64,000 nt of DNA from contig NC_068570.1 in the NCBI RefSeq assembly GCF_025698545.1, forward strand, positions 56,439,924 to 56,503,923. Reading direction: 5' to 3'. A model generated the notes under the pieces. That model worked only from the letters and a program-made list of their open reading frames with translations, searched no databases and was not told the DNA's origin. Source of the DNA: Gossypium raimondii. Lineage: Eukaryota > Streptophyta > Magnoliopsida > Malvales > Malvaceae. Position 1 is the first letter of the stretch. Every line of letters begins with the position of its first letter. Below are positions 33,098 to 46,500 of this stretch, one piece after another. The translations under genes were made by a program, and so were the position numbers.

Positions 33098-36000
33098 TTA
33101 GGGATTTTCGTCCTTGAAAATCTTACGGGTGAATAGGTGTGGGTAACGTTCTTTCATTGCATCCTCTGGCTCCCAGGTTGCTTCCTCAACTCTGTGTTTA
33201 TGTCACAGTACTTTGACTAACGGAATTTTCTTATTTCGTAATTCTTTAACCTCACGAGCCAGAATACTAATCGGTTCTTTTTCATATGACATATCAGACT
33301 TAATTTCAATCTCGGTAGGACTAATCACATGCAAAGGACCGGATCTATACCTACGAAGCATCGAAACATGGAATACATTGTGAATCTTTTCTAACTCAGG
33401 TGGCAGCAGCAATCAATAAGCAACTGGCTCGACACGCTCTATAATCTCATACGGTCCAATGAATCTCAGACTCAATTTGACTTTACGACTGAATTTGAGT
33501 ATTTTCTTCCACGATGGTACTTTTAAAAAAACTTTATCTCCAATCTGAAACTCTATATATTTTCTTTTCAAGTCTGCATATGATTTTTGACGATCCGATG
33601 ATGTTTTCAGATTATCGCGAATCACTTTCACTTTCTATTCAGTTTCTTTAATCAAATCGACCCCGTGTATCTTATTTTCACTGAATTCAGTCCAATACAA
33701 TGGTGTACGACATTTACGACCGTATAAAGGCTCGTAAGGTTGCATTTTGATACTAGATTGAAAGCTATTATTATATGACAATTCAATCAAAGGTAAATAT
33801 TGTTCCCACGTACCTTCAAACTCAAGAATGCAACATCTCAACATATCCTCAAGTATCTGAATGATTCGTTCAACTGTTTCTGGATGGAAAGCTGTGCCAA
33901 AATGTAGTTTCGCACCTAAAGCATCTTGTAGTTTCTTTTAAAACCGCGATGTGAACCTCGGGTCTCTGTCCGAAACAATAGAAATAGGCACACCATGCAA
34001 CCTCACAATTTGAGAAATGTATAATTCAGCAAGTTTATCAAGTGAATAATCAGTATGGACTGGAACAAAGTGAGCTAATTTTGTCAATCTATCAATAATA
34101 ACCCAGATTGAATCTTTCTTGCTCGGTGTCAACGATAAACCAGATACAAAATCCATTGTGACTCGGTCCCATTTCCATTTAGGTATCATGATCAGCTGAA
34201 GCAATCCAAAAGGTAACTGATGCTCGGCTTTTACTTGTTGACATATTAAACATTGTGAAACAAAGTCAGAAATATCTCGCTTCATACCGCGCCACCAATA
34301 GTGCTATTTTAGATCATTATACATTTTCGTGCTACCCGGATGAATAGATAATCGACTATTATGAGCTTCAATCAAGATCATATGAATTAAGTCTGAATTA
34401 TTCAGAACACATAGTCGGTTTCTGAATCTCAAACAATCCTCAGCATCAACTAGAAACTCTGAATCAACATTCAAATCACACTGAGCCCGTTTTGCAATTA
34501 AATCATTATCATCTTTCTGAGCTTCACAAATATATTGAACAAATAGCGGTTTTACTTTCAACTCAGCTACCATTGCACCATCATCAGACATAGCTATATG
34601 CGCGTTCATTGCACGTAAAGCAAATAGTGATTTTTGACTTAAGGCATTCACAACAACATTAGCCTTTCCCGAATGATAATCAATCACAAGCTTATAATCT
34701 TTTAGCAACTCTAACCACCGTCGCTGTCTCAAATTTAGGTCCTTCTGAGTCATCAAATATTTCAAGATTTTGTGATCAGAGTAAGCATGACATTTTTCAC
34801 CGAATAAATAGTGGCGCCACATTTTCAAACCAAACACAATAGCGGCCAATTTGAGATCATGCGTCGGATAGTTCTTTTCATGTGGCTTCAACTGTCTCGA
34901 GGCATAAGCTACAACTTTGCCTTCCTGCATCAAAATACAGCCCAAACCGTTCAAAGATGCATCACTAAAAATAACAAATTCTTTACCTGTCTCTAGCTGA
35001 ACTAGTACTGGAGCTTCGGTCAAAAGGAATTTCAACTGATCAAAGCTTTTCTGACACTTTTTTGACCACTCGAACTTAACATCTTTCTGTAGCAACTTCG
35101 CCATCAGGGTCGCAATCATAGAAAAACCTTTCACGAACTGTCTATAATAACCAGCGAGTCCCAAAAGACTTCAAACTTCAGAGACATTTCTCAGAGGTTT
35201 CCAATCAAGTATAGCTAAAATTTTACTTACATCAACCCGAATACCCGATGCTAATACAAAATGGCCCAAAAAACTGACTTCGCATAACTAGAACTTACAT
35301 TTACTAAACTTTGCATACAATTGTTTATCTCGCAAAGTTTGTAACACAAGTCTTAGATGTTCAGCATGTTTGATTTCATCACGAGAGTAGATCAAAACGT
35401 CATCTATGAATACTACCACAAACTGATCTAGATACTGTCTAAAGATTCGATTCATCAAATCCATGAAAACAGCAGGTGCATTAGTAAGCCTGAAAGGCAT
35501 AACCAGGAATTCGTAATGTCTGTACCTCGTTCAGAAAGCTGTCTTTGGCACATCAGAGTCTTTAACTCACAACTGATAGTAACCCAATCTCAAATCTATC
35601 TTCGAAAACATTGAAGCCCTTTTTAGCTGATCGAACAAATCGTCAATACGTTGCAATGAATATTTATTATTTATAGTCACCTTATTGAGCTGCCGGTAAT
35701 CAATACACATTCTCATCGTTCCATCTTTCTTTCTCACAAATAGAACTGGTGCACCTCAAGGAGAGAAACTCGGTCGTGCGAAACCTTTATCTGTCAACTC
35801 TTGCAACTATGCTTTCATCTCTTTTAATTTAGTCGGTGCCATACGGTACGGAGTCGTCCCTGGTACTAAATCAATACCAAACTCTACCTCTCGAATAGGT
35901 GGCAAACCCGACAATTCTTTGGGAAACACATATGAATACTCACACACAATCGGCAAGGATTCAATCTTTTTTTCAGTCACTTTACTATCAAGAATATATG

Positions 36001-37555
36001 CAAGGTAAGCTTTACAACCTTTTCTCACATACTTTTGAGCCAACATCGAGGATATTACTGCTGGTAAACCATTTAGATCTTTAGATTCAATCTAAATAAT
36101 CTCGTCGTTCTGGCACCTTAAATCGATAGTCTTTCTTTTACAGTTAACCACAGCATCGTGTAAAGTCAACCAGTCCATACCCAAAATAGTATCGAACTCG
36201 TCAAATGGCAACAACATCAAAACAGCCGTAAAACATAAATCTCGAATCATCAACGGACAATTCTTACACACTTTATCAACCAAAACACACCGGCCCAGGG
36301 GATTTGATACTCTAATCACAAACTCAGTAGACCCAACAAGCAAAGTCTTACTGGATACTAAAGTCTCACACACATATGAATGAGTCAAACCAATATCAAT
36401 CAGTGCAATAACATTAGTATCATAGAGAGTGAAAGCACAAGTAATAACGTTTGGGGATAAAGCCTCCTCACGAGCGCGTATAGCATATGCTCTGGCAGGT
36501 GCGTTAGCCTCAGATCTAACAGTTGTATCTTTGGTCCCCCTCTGATAGCCACTCATATTACCCGTGTTTCTGGGTGGTCTACCTCTAGCTGCAGTGTTAC
36601 CCAATCTCGTATTTTGTACCAGATTTTGATCCACTAACTCTGGGCACTCACGAATGAAATGATCCCTCGATCTACATTTAAAATAGGCTCGATCATGTAA
36701 TCTCCAACTACCAGAATGTCGTTTACCACAATGTTCACACTCGAATTGATTTGACCTGACATTACCCACACTCGCTACTGAAGTAGCTCTCGAGCTCACA
36801 GGTGGTCTATCCGGATCCCGTCGTGAATACCCCACAATAGTCTTTGAACGACTAGTATCATCTCGAAACTTCTTTGAGGTCGACTGAAATGGCTTACAAA
36901 ATGACCTTTTACGGAAATCTCTAGCTTCAAAGTCAGCTTTTCTCTTCTCTTTCCCGAGTTATTCTGCTTTGTAAGCTCGTTTAACAAGTACTACGAACTC
37001 TTTTATCTCAAGTATGCCAACTAACAGTTTAATATCTTCATTCAGCCCATCTTCAAATCTTTTACACATAATAGCTTCAGTCGAAACACACTCTCGGGCA
37101 TACCTACTGAGTCTCACAAATTTCCGCTCATATTCTGTCACTGTCATCCGACCCTGTTTCAATTCAAGAAATTCCTTGCGTTTCTGATCAATGAATCTCT
37201 GGCTGATGTATTTCTTACGGAACTCAGACTGAAACAATTCCCAGGTCACTCGCTCTTTCGGACCCACTGATACTAGTGTATTCCACCAGTGATATGCAGT
37301 GTCCCGTAGCAAAGATATGGCACATTTTAAGCACTCGTCAGGGATGCAAGATAACTCATCAAACACTCGAATAGTATTATTTAGCCAGAATTTAGCTCGC
37401 TGAGCATCATCATCATCAGTGGCTCTGAACTCTTTGGCCCCGTGTTTTCGGATTTTATCAACAGGAGGCTTTAGTAATCTCAACGGATCACTCACTTGAG
37501 GTATAACAGGAATCAAAGATGGATTAATCGGGGGTGGAGGGCAATCATATAACTA
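33098..37555 (-). pseudogene. Gypsy (chromovirus/Tekay-like) gag-pol, one frame with 13 stops
   Basis: Reading from 37555 to the TAA at 33098-33100, a single minus-strand frame gives the whole order: gag (AYHWWNTLV, FLELKQGRMTVTEYERKF), zinc knuckle (CKSRDHFIREC region, first Cys changed), protease (ALIDIGLTHSYV, with DxG altered), RT ([14 protein letters not shown]), RNase H ([15 protein letters not shown]), integrase (HHCC region, then [12 protein letters not shown] and [14 protein letters not shown]) and a C-terminal region ending like a chromodomain tail (LPPELEKIHNVFHVSMLRRY, EEATWEPEDAMKERYP). Thirteen premature stops are present and no frameshift. Gag is cut at about 37555 and no 5' LTR follows. 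It is a dead element. Confidence 0.9.
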
Positions 37556-38332
37556 CAAAAAATACATAAAACAAAAAAAAAACAATAATGTCCTAAAAAC
37601 ACATAGGTGGTATGGGTAATATAAATAAAAAAAGACTTATTTTTATTGAATCAATATCTATAATAATATATAGAGTTTTACATATAATATAAACTACGAT
37701 ATTCAAACTCAAAATTTTATCTACATATGAGAACTTTTATAAAAAAAATTCACTCATTAAAGACAAATGTAAATTTTTGTACCCCACAAATGGAACTAAG
37801 CACAATAACAATGCAAAATTAAGCGTAAAGGTCGTCATATTAAAAAATTAATATATAAATTTATGAATGTGTCATAAATTAAAAAATATATATAGCTAAT
37901 AGGAAAAGATCAATTTCATGCAAAAATAAGTTAAAAGGGATAATAACAACCAAATAGAGATCGGTTTCATGCAATCAAAATGATTTCTTATTTAATTTAT
38001 AATTAATTTAAATGTTTCATTGATACTCGATGAAGTGTAATCCGTATTTGCTCCGAAAGCATTTTGATATCTCGCATAATTTAAAAAAATTACATAAAAT
38101 AAATATAATTAATTACTATATTACAATAACTATAAAATATAAAATTACAAAATAAAACTATAAATAACTTACTTTTTTTTTTCTCTTTTCTTCCTTCCTT
38201 TTACAAAATATTTGAAGGGGCGACCAAACCCCACCTTCTTAAATAGAATGTTCTTCTTCTTAAATAATGTTCTTCTTCTCTTTTTTTCTTTTTTTTAACT
38301 AACAATTAGGCTAATGACTAGTCACATCGCTA
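37556..38332. other. AT-rich noncoding stretch
   Basis: No gene or known repeat end is visible. It should hold the 5' LTR of the Gypsy element but does not, so the element was truncated here. A C/T-rich run lies at 38170-38290. Confidence 0.5.
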
Positions 38333-38340
38333 ATGTCACT

Positions 38341-38840
38341 TAGAGGTGTGCAAAATTTGGGTAAAATCGAAAAAATTCGGTTAATCTATAAAAATTCGGT
38401 TAATCGGTCGGTTAACCGAATTTTTTCAGTCGAGGCTCGATTAATTATTTTTAAAATTTTCAGTTAACGGTTAATTCGGTTCGAAACCGGTTGGTTAACC
38501 AAATTTTTTCAGTTTAACCGAAAAAATTAATAAATAAAATTATAATATATAAATAGGCCCACTATTCACCTAAATCCAATCCAAACCCAAATATCCAACC
38601 TAACCCAATTACCCAATCATAAAAATTACAAATAATTTAATAAATAAAAATAAAAAATATAATTTTCGGTTAATTCGGGTAATTCGGTTAATTCGGTTAA
38701 TTTTTAACCAAAAATAAAAAATATATAATTTCGGTTAACCGACCGAATTAACCGAAAAATTTTGGTTCGATTTATATTTTTGAAAAAATTTTGATTCGGT
38801 TAATGTTATTTTAGGTCAGTTAACCGACTGAACACCCCTA
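38341..38840. mobile_element. hAT-like nonautonomous element rich in TTAACCG, 500 bp
   Basis: The ends are TAGAGGTGTGCAAAA and the inverted TGAACACCCCTA. The flanks ATGTCACT (38333-38340) and ATTTCACT (38841-38848) are an 8-bp duplication with one change. The interior is full of CGGTTAATTCGGTTAA and its complement. A related copy in inverse orientation lies at 60236-60757. Confidence 0.8.
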
Positions 38841-38879
38841 ATTTCACTGACACGATGTGACCAGTTAAAATATATTTTT

Positions 38880-39725
38880 TTATTTTCTAATATATAAAAA
38901 TTTTCTAATATATATTTTTAATCCTTTTTAACCAATAAATTATTTTTTATTTTTTTCCAATCAATTCAATTTCCACTTTTTAAATAAAATATTTTAAAAA
39001 ATTTAAATAGAATTTTAGAAAAACTTTTGAATATCTTTAAAATAATTTTAAAATCATAATTTTAAAAATATATATTTAAAATTAAAATTATATTTAAAAT
39101 TTTTAAATATGCATTTAAAATATTATAAAACAAATAATAAATATATCTTTAAAAATAATATATTTTAAATATTTTATAATATTAAAAATAATATTTAAAA
39201 TTAAAAATAATATATAGTTTTAAAAATAATATTATAAAACATTTCAAATATACATTTCAAATTTTATAAAACCAATAATAAATAAAACAAATAAAATAAA
39301 TAAATAAAGGACAAATAAAAACTTAAAAAGTAAATAAATAAAAAGTTTAAAAGAAAAATGAAAAGGACAAAGAATCAGAGAAAAGAAGTAACGAATGAAA
39401 AAAATATTTAGGTTGTTTCAATAGGACAAGGAACCGGCTAGTATCTTAGAATTTGGTAGCATAAATTTATTTGGTTCACCAGAAAAGATAAAATTGCTTA
39501 AATATTTTACTTTTAAAAATCATAATATTTCTCTAATATTTATACAAGTTGTGTTATTTTACATGGCTTCACTAAAAAAATGATTTATTAATGTAGATTC
39601 TTGACGTGCAAAACACTTTGGCTCCTCTAACTTGTATTGTAAATTTTTATTATTTTCACATTTTGTGAAAAAAAGGTTATTTAAGTAATTAATTAAATTT
39701 TTGAGTTATTTTTATAAAAAAAGAG
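38880..39725. mobile_element. MULE-type terminal sequence, inverted copy
   Basis: Read on the minus strand it matches 7750-8460 and 24111-24965, including the part missing from the first. No transposase is attached. It abuts R1 copy 3 at about 39745. Confidence 0.55.
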
Positions 39726-39744
39726 CATAGTAATTAATTAAGCT

Positions 39745-40310
39745 AGGTATTCCTTTTTCACACAAAGAAGAAAAATGATAGAAAATAGAGGGTTGTGGTC
39801 GTAGATAAATGATTATAACGTGATATGATCTGCTTCGCATTAGTCCATCACCTTATCTTTATGTTTTTGTCTTGGTCATGAATCACTTTGGCCTTTGTCT
39901 GCAAGTACTGTCTGTCCTACTATCCTGCATCTGATTTTCTCTGTCTTTTGGGTCTATTTGAATCATGCTGAAGTAAGAAAACTGTTTTTAAAGTATAAAA
40001 GTTGATAATTATATTAGTTTATTTCTTTATAATTTTTTAAATTTTTAGAGATAATAAATTAACATTTTATATTTTTGAGGATAAACTAGAATTTTATAAT
40101 GGCTTAAATAATAGGTTTTCATTTTAGGAGGTCTAAAGAGTATTTTTCTTTTTAAAGGAGCCACAACCCTTGCTTACTTTGGTCACCTTCTATGGTGACC
40201 AGATTCGTTCCAGTGAGATTAAAAACAACAGTGGTGGTGAGATTAATTACTATAATAATGAGATTATTAAAATGAGATAGATTATAGATTTATAGTAAAA
40301 AGGAAAAATG
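39745..40310. repeat. Noncoding repeat R1, copy 3
   Basis: It matches R1 copies 1 and 2 and lacks the hAT element of copy 2 (empty site near 40160). No metacaspase sequence is found next to it. Confidence 0.75.
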
Positions 40311-40317
40311 ACCATTA

Positions 40318-41788
40318 TAGACATTAAACTAAAATTAAACTAAAGAAGTTTACACCATTCCGTATATTTTTGTACGATTAATATTTTAAAGATAAAACAC
40401 CATATTTCATATTTCATTTATATAAATCATGCATGTGAAATTTCACGTAAATTAAAAAATTTAACTATTTGTTTTATGCAAAATACTTTTAATCTTTGAA
40501 TGAATGTTAATACATACAATATTTTAGATGGATAGATAAAAATATCGAATCAATTGAGAATTTACAATAATATCAACAAATTCAATGATTGGATTGTTAA
40601 GTTAAGAATCATGCAAAAATATATGGGCGTGTAAAATTACTTTAATTTCGCGATAGTATAAGCAAATTCTTTTTTAATATATAAAATTAATTATATAATT
40701 TAAATTTATGTATTTAACATTATTTATAAATATATTTCATTATTTATAAATATATTATTTGAAAGTAATGAAATAAAATAAATATTATAAATAAAATTAT
40801 TAAAAATAGTATCTATTATTGAATTAAATTAACCATTCTTTAAAAAGAGTGAAAATTATTTTTTAAAATGCATAGGGTTTTATTTTTAAAAAAATTAAGA
40901 TTTAGGTATAAAAGATAAACATAAAGTGCATAGGGCTTTATTTTTATTTTTAAATAATATTGTTTTCGGCTCACATGCAGTTTATTGAGTTAGGTTAAGT
41001 ATACCTAACTCAAAATTTATAAAATGATAAAAGGCATGTGATTTAGTAACACAAATATTTTATTCTCAATTTTAATTCGGTTTTTATTTAAAATAGTAAA
41101 GGATGTAGATACCTTTATAAATTTGCACCTTTTATTTTATACTTTAGTCCTTTCTTAATTAGTAATAGTAAAATTGTACTTTAACCCTCCAAAGATGATA
41201 AAATTTAATTTGACCCTTTAAAATTACAAATATATAGGCTATTAAAATTACAAATTACAATTTAATCCCAACCTCCAAAACAGTTAGGCTCCGCCAGTTA
41301 ATTGATTATATTAAATTCGATAAAAATTTTAAGTAGAATTGAAAAATATGTGTTTTATTTAATAATAATACTTTTGAATGGGTTGAATTGGCAAGAGTTA
41401 AGGTGTGGATAAAATAATAAATTTAGTAGATTATGAGCAGAACTCGGTTATATCAGACTCAGTGCCATGAACTTCACTAGCAAGCTTGCTATCACAGCTG
41501 CAGCATAAGCTATTAACTGCTTAATCACCATTTTTCTTACAACACTCAAAGATGAAGAAGAAGATTCTATATTCAATTTCTTAATGTTAACCTTGCATTT
41601 GCATTTCCTCGATAGGGTTTTTATACCAAATTTCAAGGAGAATAAAACAAAATAATAACTTTTTAGTTAATTTGATGGCATAATTGGATAAGGTTTTTTT
41701 TTGGGGGGGGGGGCGATTTTGCAACGATATATACAGGTAGGTAGGCACATTTTGTTTTGTTGAATAACTAGTTATATGGTATAAAATA
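40318..41788. repeat. Noncoding repeat R2, copy 3
   Basis: It aligns with 11385-12925 with small indels. It lacks part of the region near 12180-12290 of copy 1. The 62-codon frame (41448-41636) matches 12574-12762. Confidence 0.8.
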
Positions 41789-43527
41789 TTTGGCTCGTGG
41801 TCGATTTTTAATTTATTTAAAACTCAACATGCATGATTTATAAGAATGGAATATGAAATATGATGATAGGATTATTAAAATATTAATTATATAAAGAATT
41901 ACAGAAGTACATAAAAACCACTTTAATTTTGTAAGTATTTTGGCAAGGCAACAATGGAAAGGGCTCTTGCGATGAAAGAAGTGATTAAGGGCTACGAAAG
42001 CATGTCTGGACAGATGGTGAATTTTAACGAATCCCTGATTTATTTTAGCATAAATACAAGTGAGGAAGACAATGTGCAAATTGGGAGTTAGAATGTCTAA
42101 TAATCCAGAGAAGTATCTTGGGTTACTAACGATGGTCAGAAGAACAAAGAAGAACGCATTCGTCAATTTAAAGGAAAGGTTCATTAATATAATAAAAGCA
42201 TGGAGTGTACGCAATCTATCAATAGGGGGGAAGGAGGTATTTATCAAATCCACTTTACAAGTCATTCCAATTTATGCAATGCAGTGTTTTTTTATGCCAA
42301 TTTCTTTATGTTGAGAATTAAGAGATTATGATGTGCAAATTCTAGATACGCAATTCGAAAACAAATAAAGGAATTCATTGGTGCAATTGGCGTTCTATAT
42401 ATATGTACCCCAAAGGCACAAGGGGGAATTGGTTTTAGAGATCTTTCAATTTTTAATAAAACCCTTTTAGCGAAGTAGGGTTGGAAACTAATTACCAATT
42501 CTACCAGTTTACTTGCACGAGTAATGAAAGGTAAGTATTATCCAAGGAGTGAGTTTATGAATGCAGGTTTAGGATATCACCCTTCTTTTACCTAGCGAAG
42601 CATTTGGGGTGCTCGTAGCATTTTGGAAGATGGTACTGGCTGGAGAATTGGGAATGGCATGACAATGAATATATAGAAGATGCTTGGATTCCAGGACCTG
42701 GAGACGGAAAGGTAAAAATTCAGAATATTGACATTAGATGCTCGAAGGTTGCAGACCTCATTAATAGTGAAACTAATACCTGGAAAATGGATCCAGTAGA
42801 AAGATTGTTCATGAAGAAGCAAGCCGAGTTGATTTTAACCATCCCACTGGTGAACAACTCTTATCAAATGCTTTAATCTTAAAGGGTGATAATACGGGAG
42901 AATACTCGGTCAAAAGCAAGTACAAGTGGTGCATTTCTGGTGGCCAAGACGGGACAGAGGATGATAATAATTTACAAGACATTGCTACCAAAAAAACTAT
43001 TACACAAAGCTCTGGAACCTCAAAATTCCAAACAAAATCATAATACACCTATGGAAGGTTTCTAAATAATTTTCTGCCTTTGCTAAGTAATCTAAAGTAT
43101 CGAAGACTAAGGGAGGAGGCCCTCTGCTCGATCTGTAAGAAGGAAGACGAAATGGTGGACCATCTCTTTCGAGACTATGCTTTTATGAAACAAGTGCTTC
43201 AGGAGATAGGAATGGTACCCTTGCACACAAACACAAATCAAGGATGGAAAATTTGGTTTGTGTATGTTTTCGGAAACTGTAACATTTTGCAAAACATAAA
43301 CACAACCATTGCATATTAGGCCATTTGGCATAATAGAAACAAGTTATATCATGAAGGTAAAAGAGAAAGAGTATGTGAAGTTGTCAGTTTCATTAAGGCA
43401 TACATTGTCGAGTTAAAACAGTTAAGAGGAAATCTCAGTGATCCGAAATAATATTGAAGAAATACAGTGGGAACCTCCAAAGGGAGATCAACTGAAAGTT
43501 AATTTTGATGCCTCTTTCCAACAGCAG

Positions 43528-46500
43528 TGTTGGTGCAAGAGGCAGCAGCAAGCTTGTTTCTACTTTGCTTGGACAGCAAGTGTCGAGCCTTGCTGAAGAA
43601 ACTATCGAAGAAGAAAGGAAGAAAAAAAAAGAAATTTGCAATGGAAAACTGAAAAGAAAGAGATAAATTTGAATGAAAATGAGCTGAATTTTCATTAACC
43701 ACTTCACAAGGCATAATGCCAATACATATATGAGATAACAACAGCAAAACAAACAAGTTACCACCTAATAACATACCTAACACCACTAAATTGCCTAGTA
43801 ACTTGGTAAACTTGTTTGAACATATAAGCAACTACCTAAACTTGTCATTCAGCACCTAATTACATCAAAATGCAGCTACCAACTAAGTTCAAAACAAACT
43901 AAAATACAAAATGTTCATTTGAGTAACCAAATGAAACAATGCAGTTTCGGTTTGATGTTGAAGCACGTTCCCTGCATGGCCACCTTGCATGGCCACCTTG
44001 GCTGCTACATGGGGGCTGACTTCAACACTCTTCCTCAGCTTCTATGCAGTAGACTCCTAGTTGCTTTCTTAGGTTTAGAAATCTCGATGTACCAAGTGAT
44101 TTTGTGAAGATATCGGCAATCTGATTTTCTGAGCTGCAATGAATCAGCTCGATCTCTCAAGCTTGTTCCATTTCTCTTATCACATGCAGTTTAATGTTGA
44201 AATGTTTTGTCCTGCCATGGAAGACAGAATTTTTAGCAATAGCAACTGCTGACTTGTTGTCATAATGTATCACAGTTGCTTCATTCTGCTGTAGGTTCAA
44301 ATTGCTCAAAATTTTTCTCAGCCACATAGCTTGATTAAGAGCATTGGCAGCTGCTACATACTCAGCTTCAGCTGTCGACTGAGCCACCATTGTTTGTTTT
44401 CTTGAACTCCAACAAATCATAGCTGAGCCAAGTGTAAAAGAATAACCAGAGGTGCTCTTCATGTCATCTTTTGAACCAGCCCAATCGCTGTCAGTGTAGC
44501 CAATCAGTTTCAATTCTTTAGCCCTACTGAAATGTATTCCATGGCTCAAGGTGCCTTTGATATATCTCAGCACCCGTTTTCCAGCTTTGTAATGCTGCTG
44601 GTTGCAGCAATGTATGAATCTTGATAGCATGCTCATAGCAAACAGAATATCAGGTCTTATTGCTGTCAGATACAGTAAACAACCAACAAGGCTTCTGTAA
44701 TCAGTTTCACAGACAGATTCATGGTCTTCTTGGCTCGATAGCTTCATGCCAACAGCCATAGGTGTGCTGGTTGGTTTACAATTCTCCATTGAGAATTTGG
44801 CTAGAACTTTCATGGCAAATGATTTTTGTCTCAAGAAGATTCCTCCTTCTGCTTGATTTACTTCCATTCCTAGGAAATATGTCATCAATCCCAGGTCTGA
44901 CATCTCAAACATTTCCTTCATTTTTGTTTTGAAATCAGCTAACATGAACTTGTCTCCTCCAGTCACTAGAAGATCATCAACATAGAGTGAGACAATGAGC
45001 TGTGTTTCAGCTCGATTTCTTTTAACATATAGTGTTGGCTCACTAGCACTCCTTTAAAATCCCAAACTGACCAGGTATGAGTCAATCCGAGCATACCAGG
45101 CTCGAGGGGCCTGTTTTAGGCCATACAAGGCCTTTCTTAGCCTATACACCAAATGTTCCTTACCAGGCATTATGAATCCTAGAGGTTGCTCGATGTATAT
45201 CTCCTCTTCCAAGAATCCATTGAGGAATGCAGACTTGACATCCATTTGATGGATTGTCCATCTGTTCTGAGCGACTACAAAGAACCAAACAATCGATTGT
45301 ATCGAGTCCGCTCATTGGAGCAAATGTTTCCATGTAGTCCAGACCATATCTCTGACTAAAGCCCTTCACAACTAGCCTGGCTTTCAGCTTGTTTAAACCT
45401 CCATCTACATTATGCTTCATTCGATAGACCCATTTTACACCAATGGTCTTTCTGTTAGTTGGCTTTTCAACCAACTCTCATGTTTGGTTCTTCTCAATCA
45501 TGTTGATTTCATCAACCATAGCCTGTTTCCAACCCTCATTTGCCTCAGCCTCTTCAAAACAGGTAGGTTCAGCTATAGCAACCTGTGCCCTTTCATAAAT
45601 CTCACCTAGGGGCCTTGTGCCTCTCACAGGCACATCATCAACATCCATCTCAGGACCAAGCTGCTCGAGTTCAGCTTGATCAGGCACCAGGTCTTTTGAA
45701 GCAGCTTCTGGTTCACTCTTTTCCCAATTCCAGCAAGCTTTTTCATAAAAAATGACATCTGTGCTCACCTGGACTGTGCTTGTCAAGGGATCCAGAACCC
45801 TGTAGCCCTTCTTGACTGAGCTATAACCCACTAGGACACCTGGTTGAGCCCTTTCAGATAGCTTATCCCTCTTTGCTGCTGGTATTTGTGCATAGCACAG
45901 GTAACCAAACACCTTCAGATGTGCCAAGGAAGGCTTGAATCCAAACCAAGCCTCGAAAGGTGTCTTGGATGCAAGAGCTTTGGTAGGAAGCCTATTCTGA
46001 AGGTAGACATCAGTGTTTACTGCCTCAGCCCACATGGTCTTGGGCAATTTCTTCTCAAACAGGAGACATCTGGCCATATCCATCAGACTTCTGTTCTTTC
46101 TTTCAGCTACCCCATTCTGCTGAGGTGTGTAGACATTTGTAAGCTAGTGTTTGATGCTAGCATCATTGCAAATAGCTTGAAACTGAGCTGAAGTGTACTC
46201 AGTGCCATTGTCTGACCTTATCGATTTCAGCTTGCAACCTGTTTCTGTCTCAACAGCCATTTTAAACTTCACAAACACTTGAGCTACCTCAGACTTGTGT
46301 TTCAGAAAGAAAATCTAGCAAAACCTTGTAAAATCATCAATGAAGAGAATGAAATACCTATTTTTGCTGAGTGATTCAGTTATCATAGGTCCACATACAT
46401 CAGAGTGCACCAGCTGCAGTCTTTAAGTGGCTCTCCATGCTGAGTTTGTAGGAAATGGCAGCCTTGCCTGTTTTCCCATTTGGCACACTTCACACACATC

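Noticed and set aside
43435..43831. Frames repeated at 47871-48330
   Set aside because: They lie in the two LTRs of the Copia element and are noncoding.
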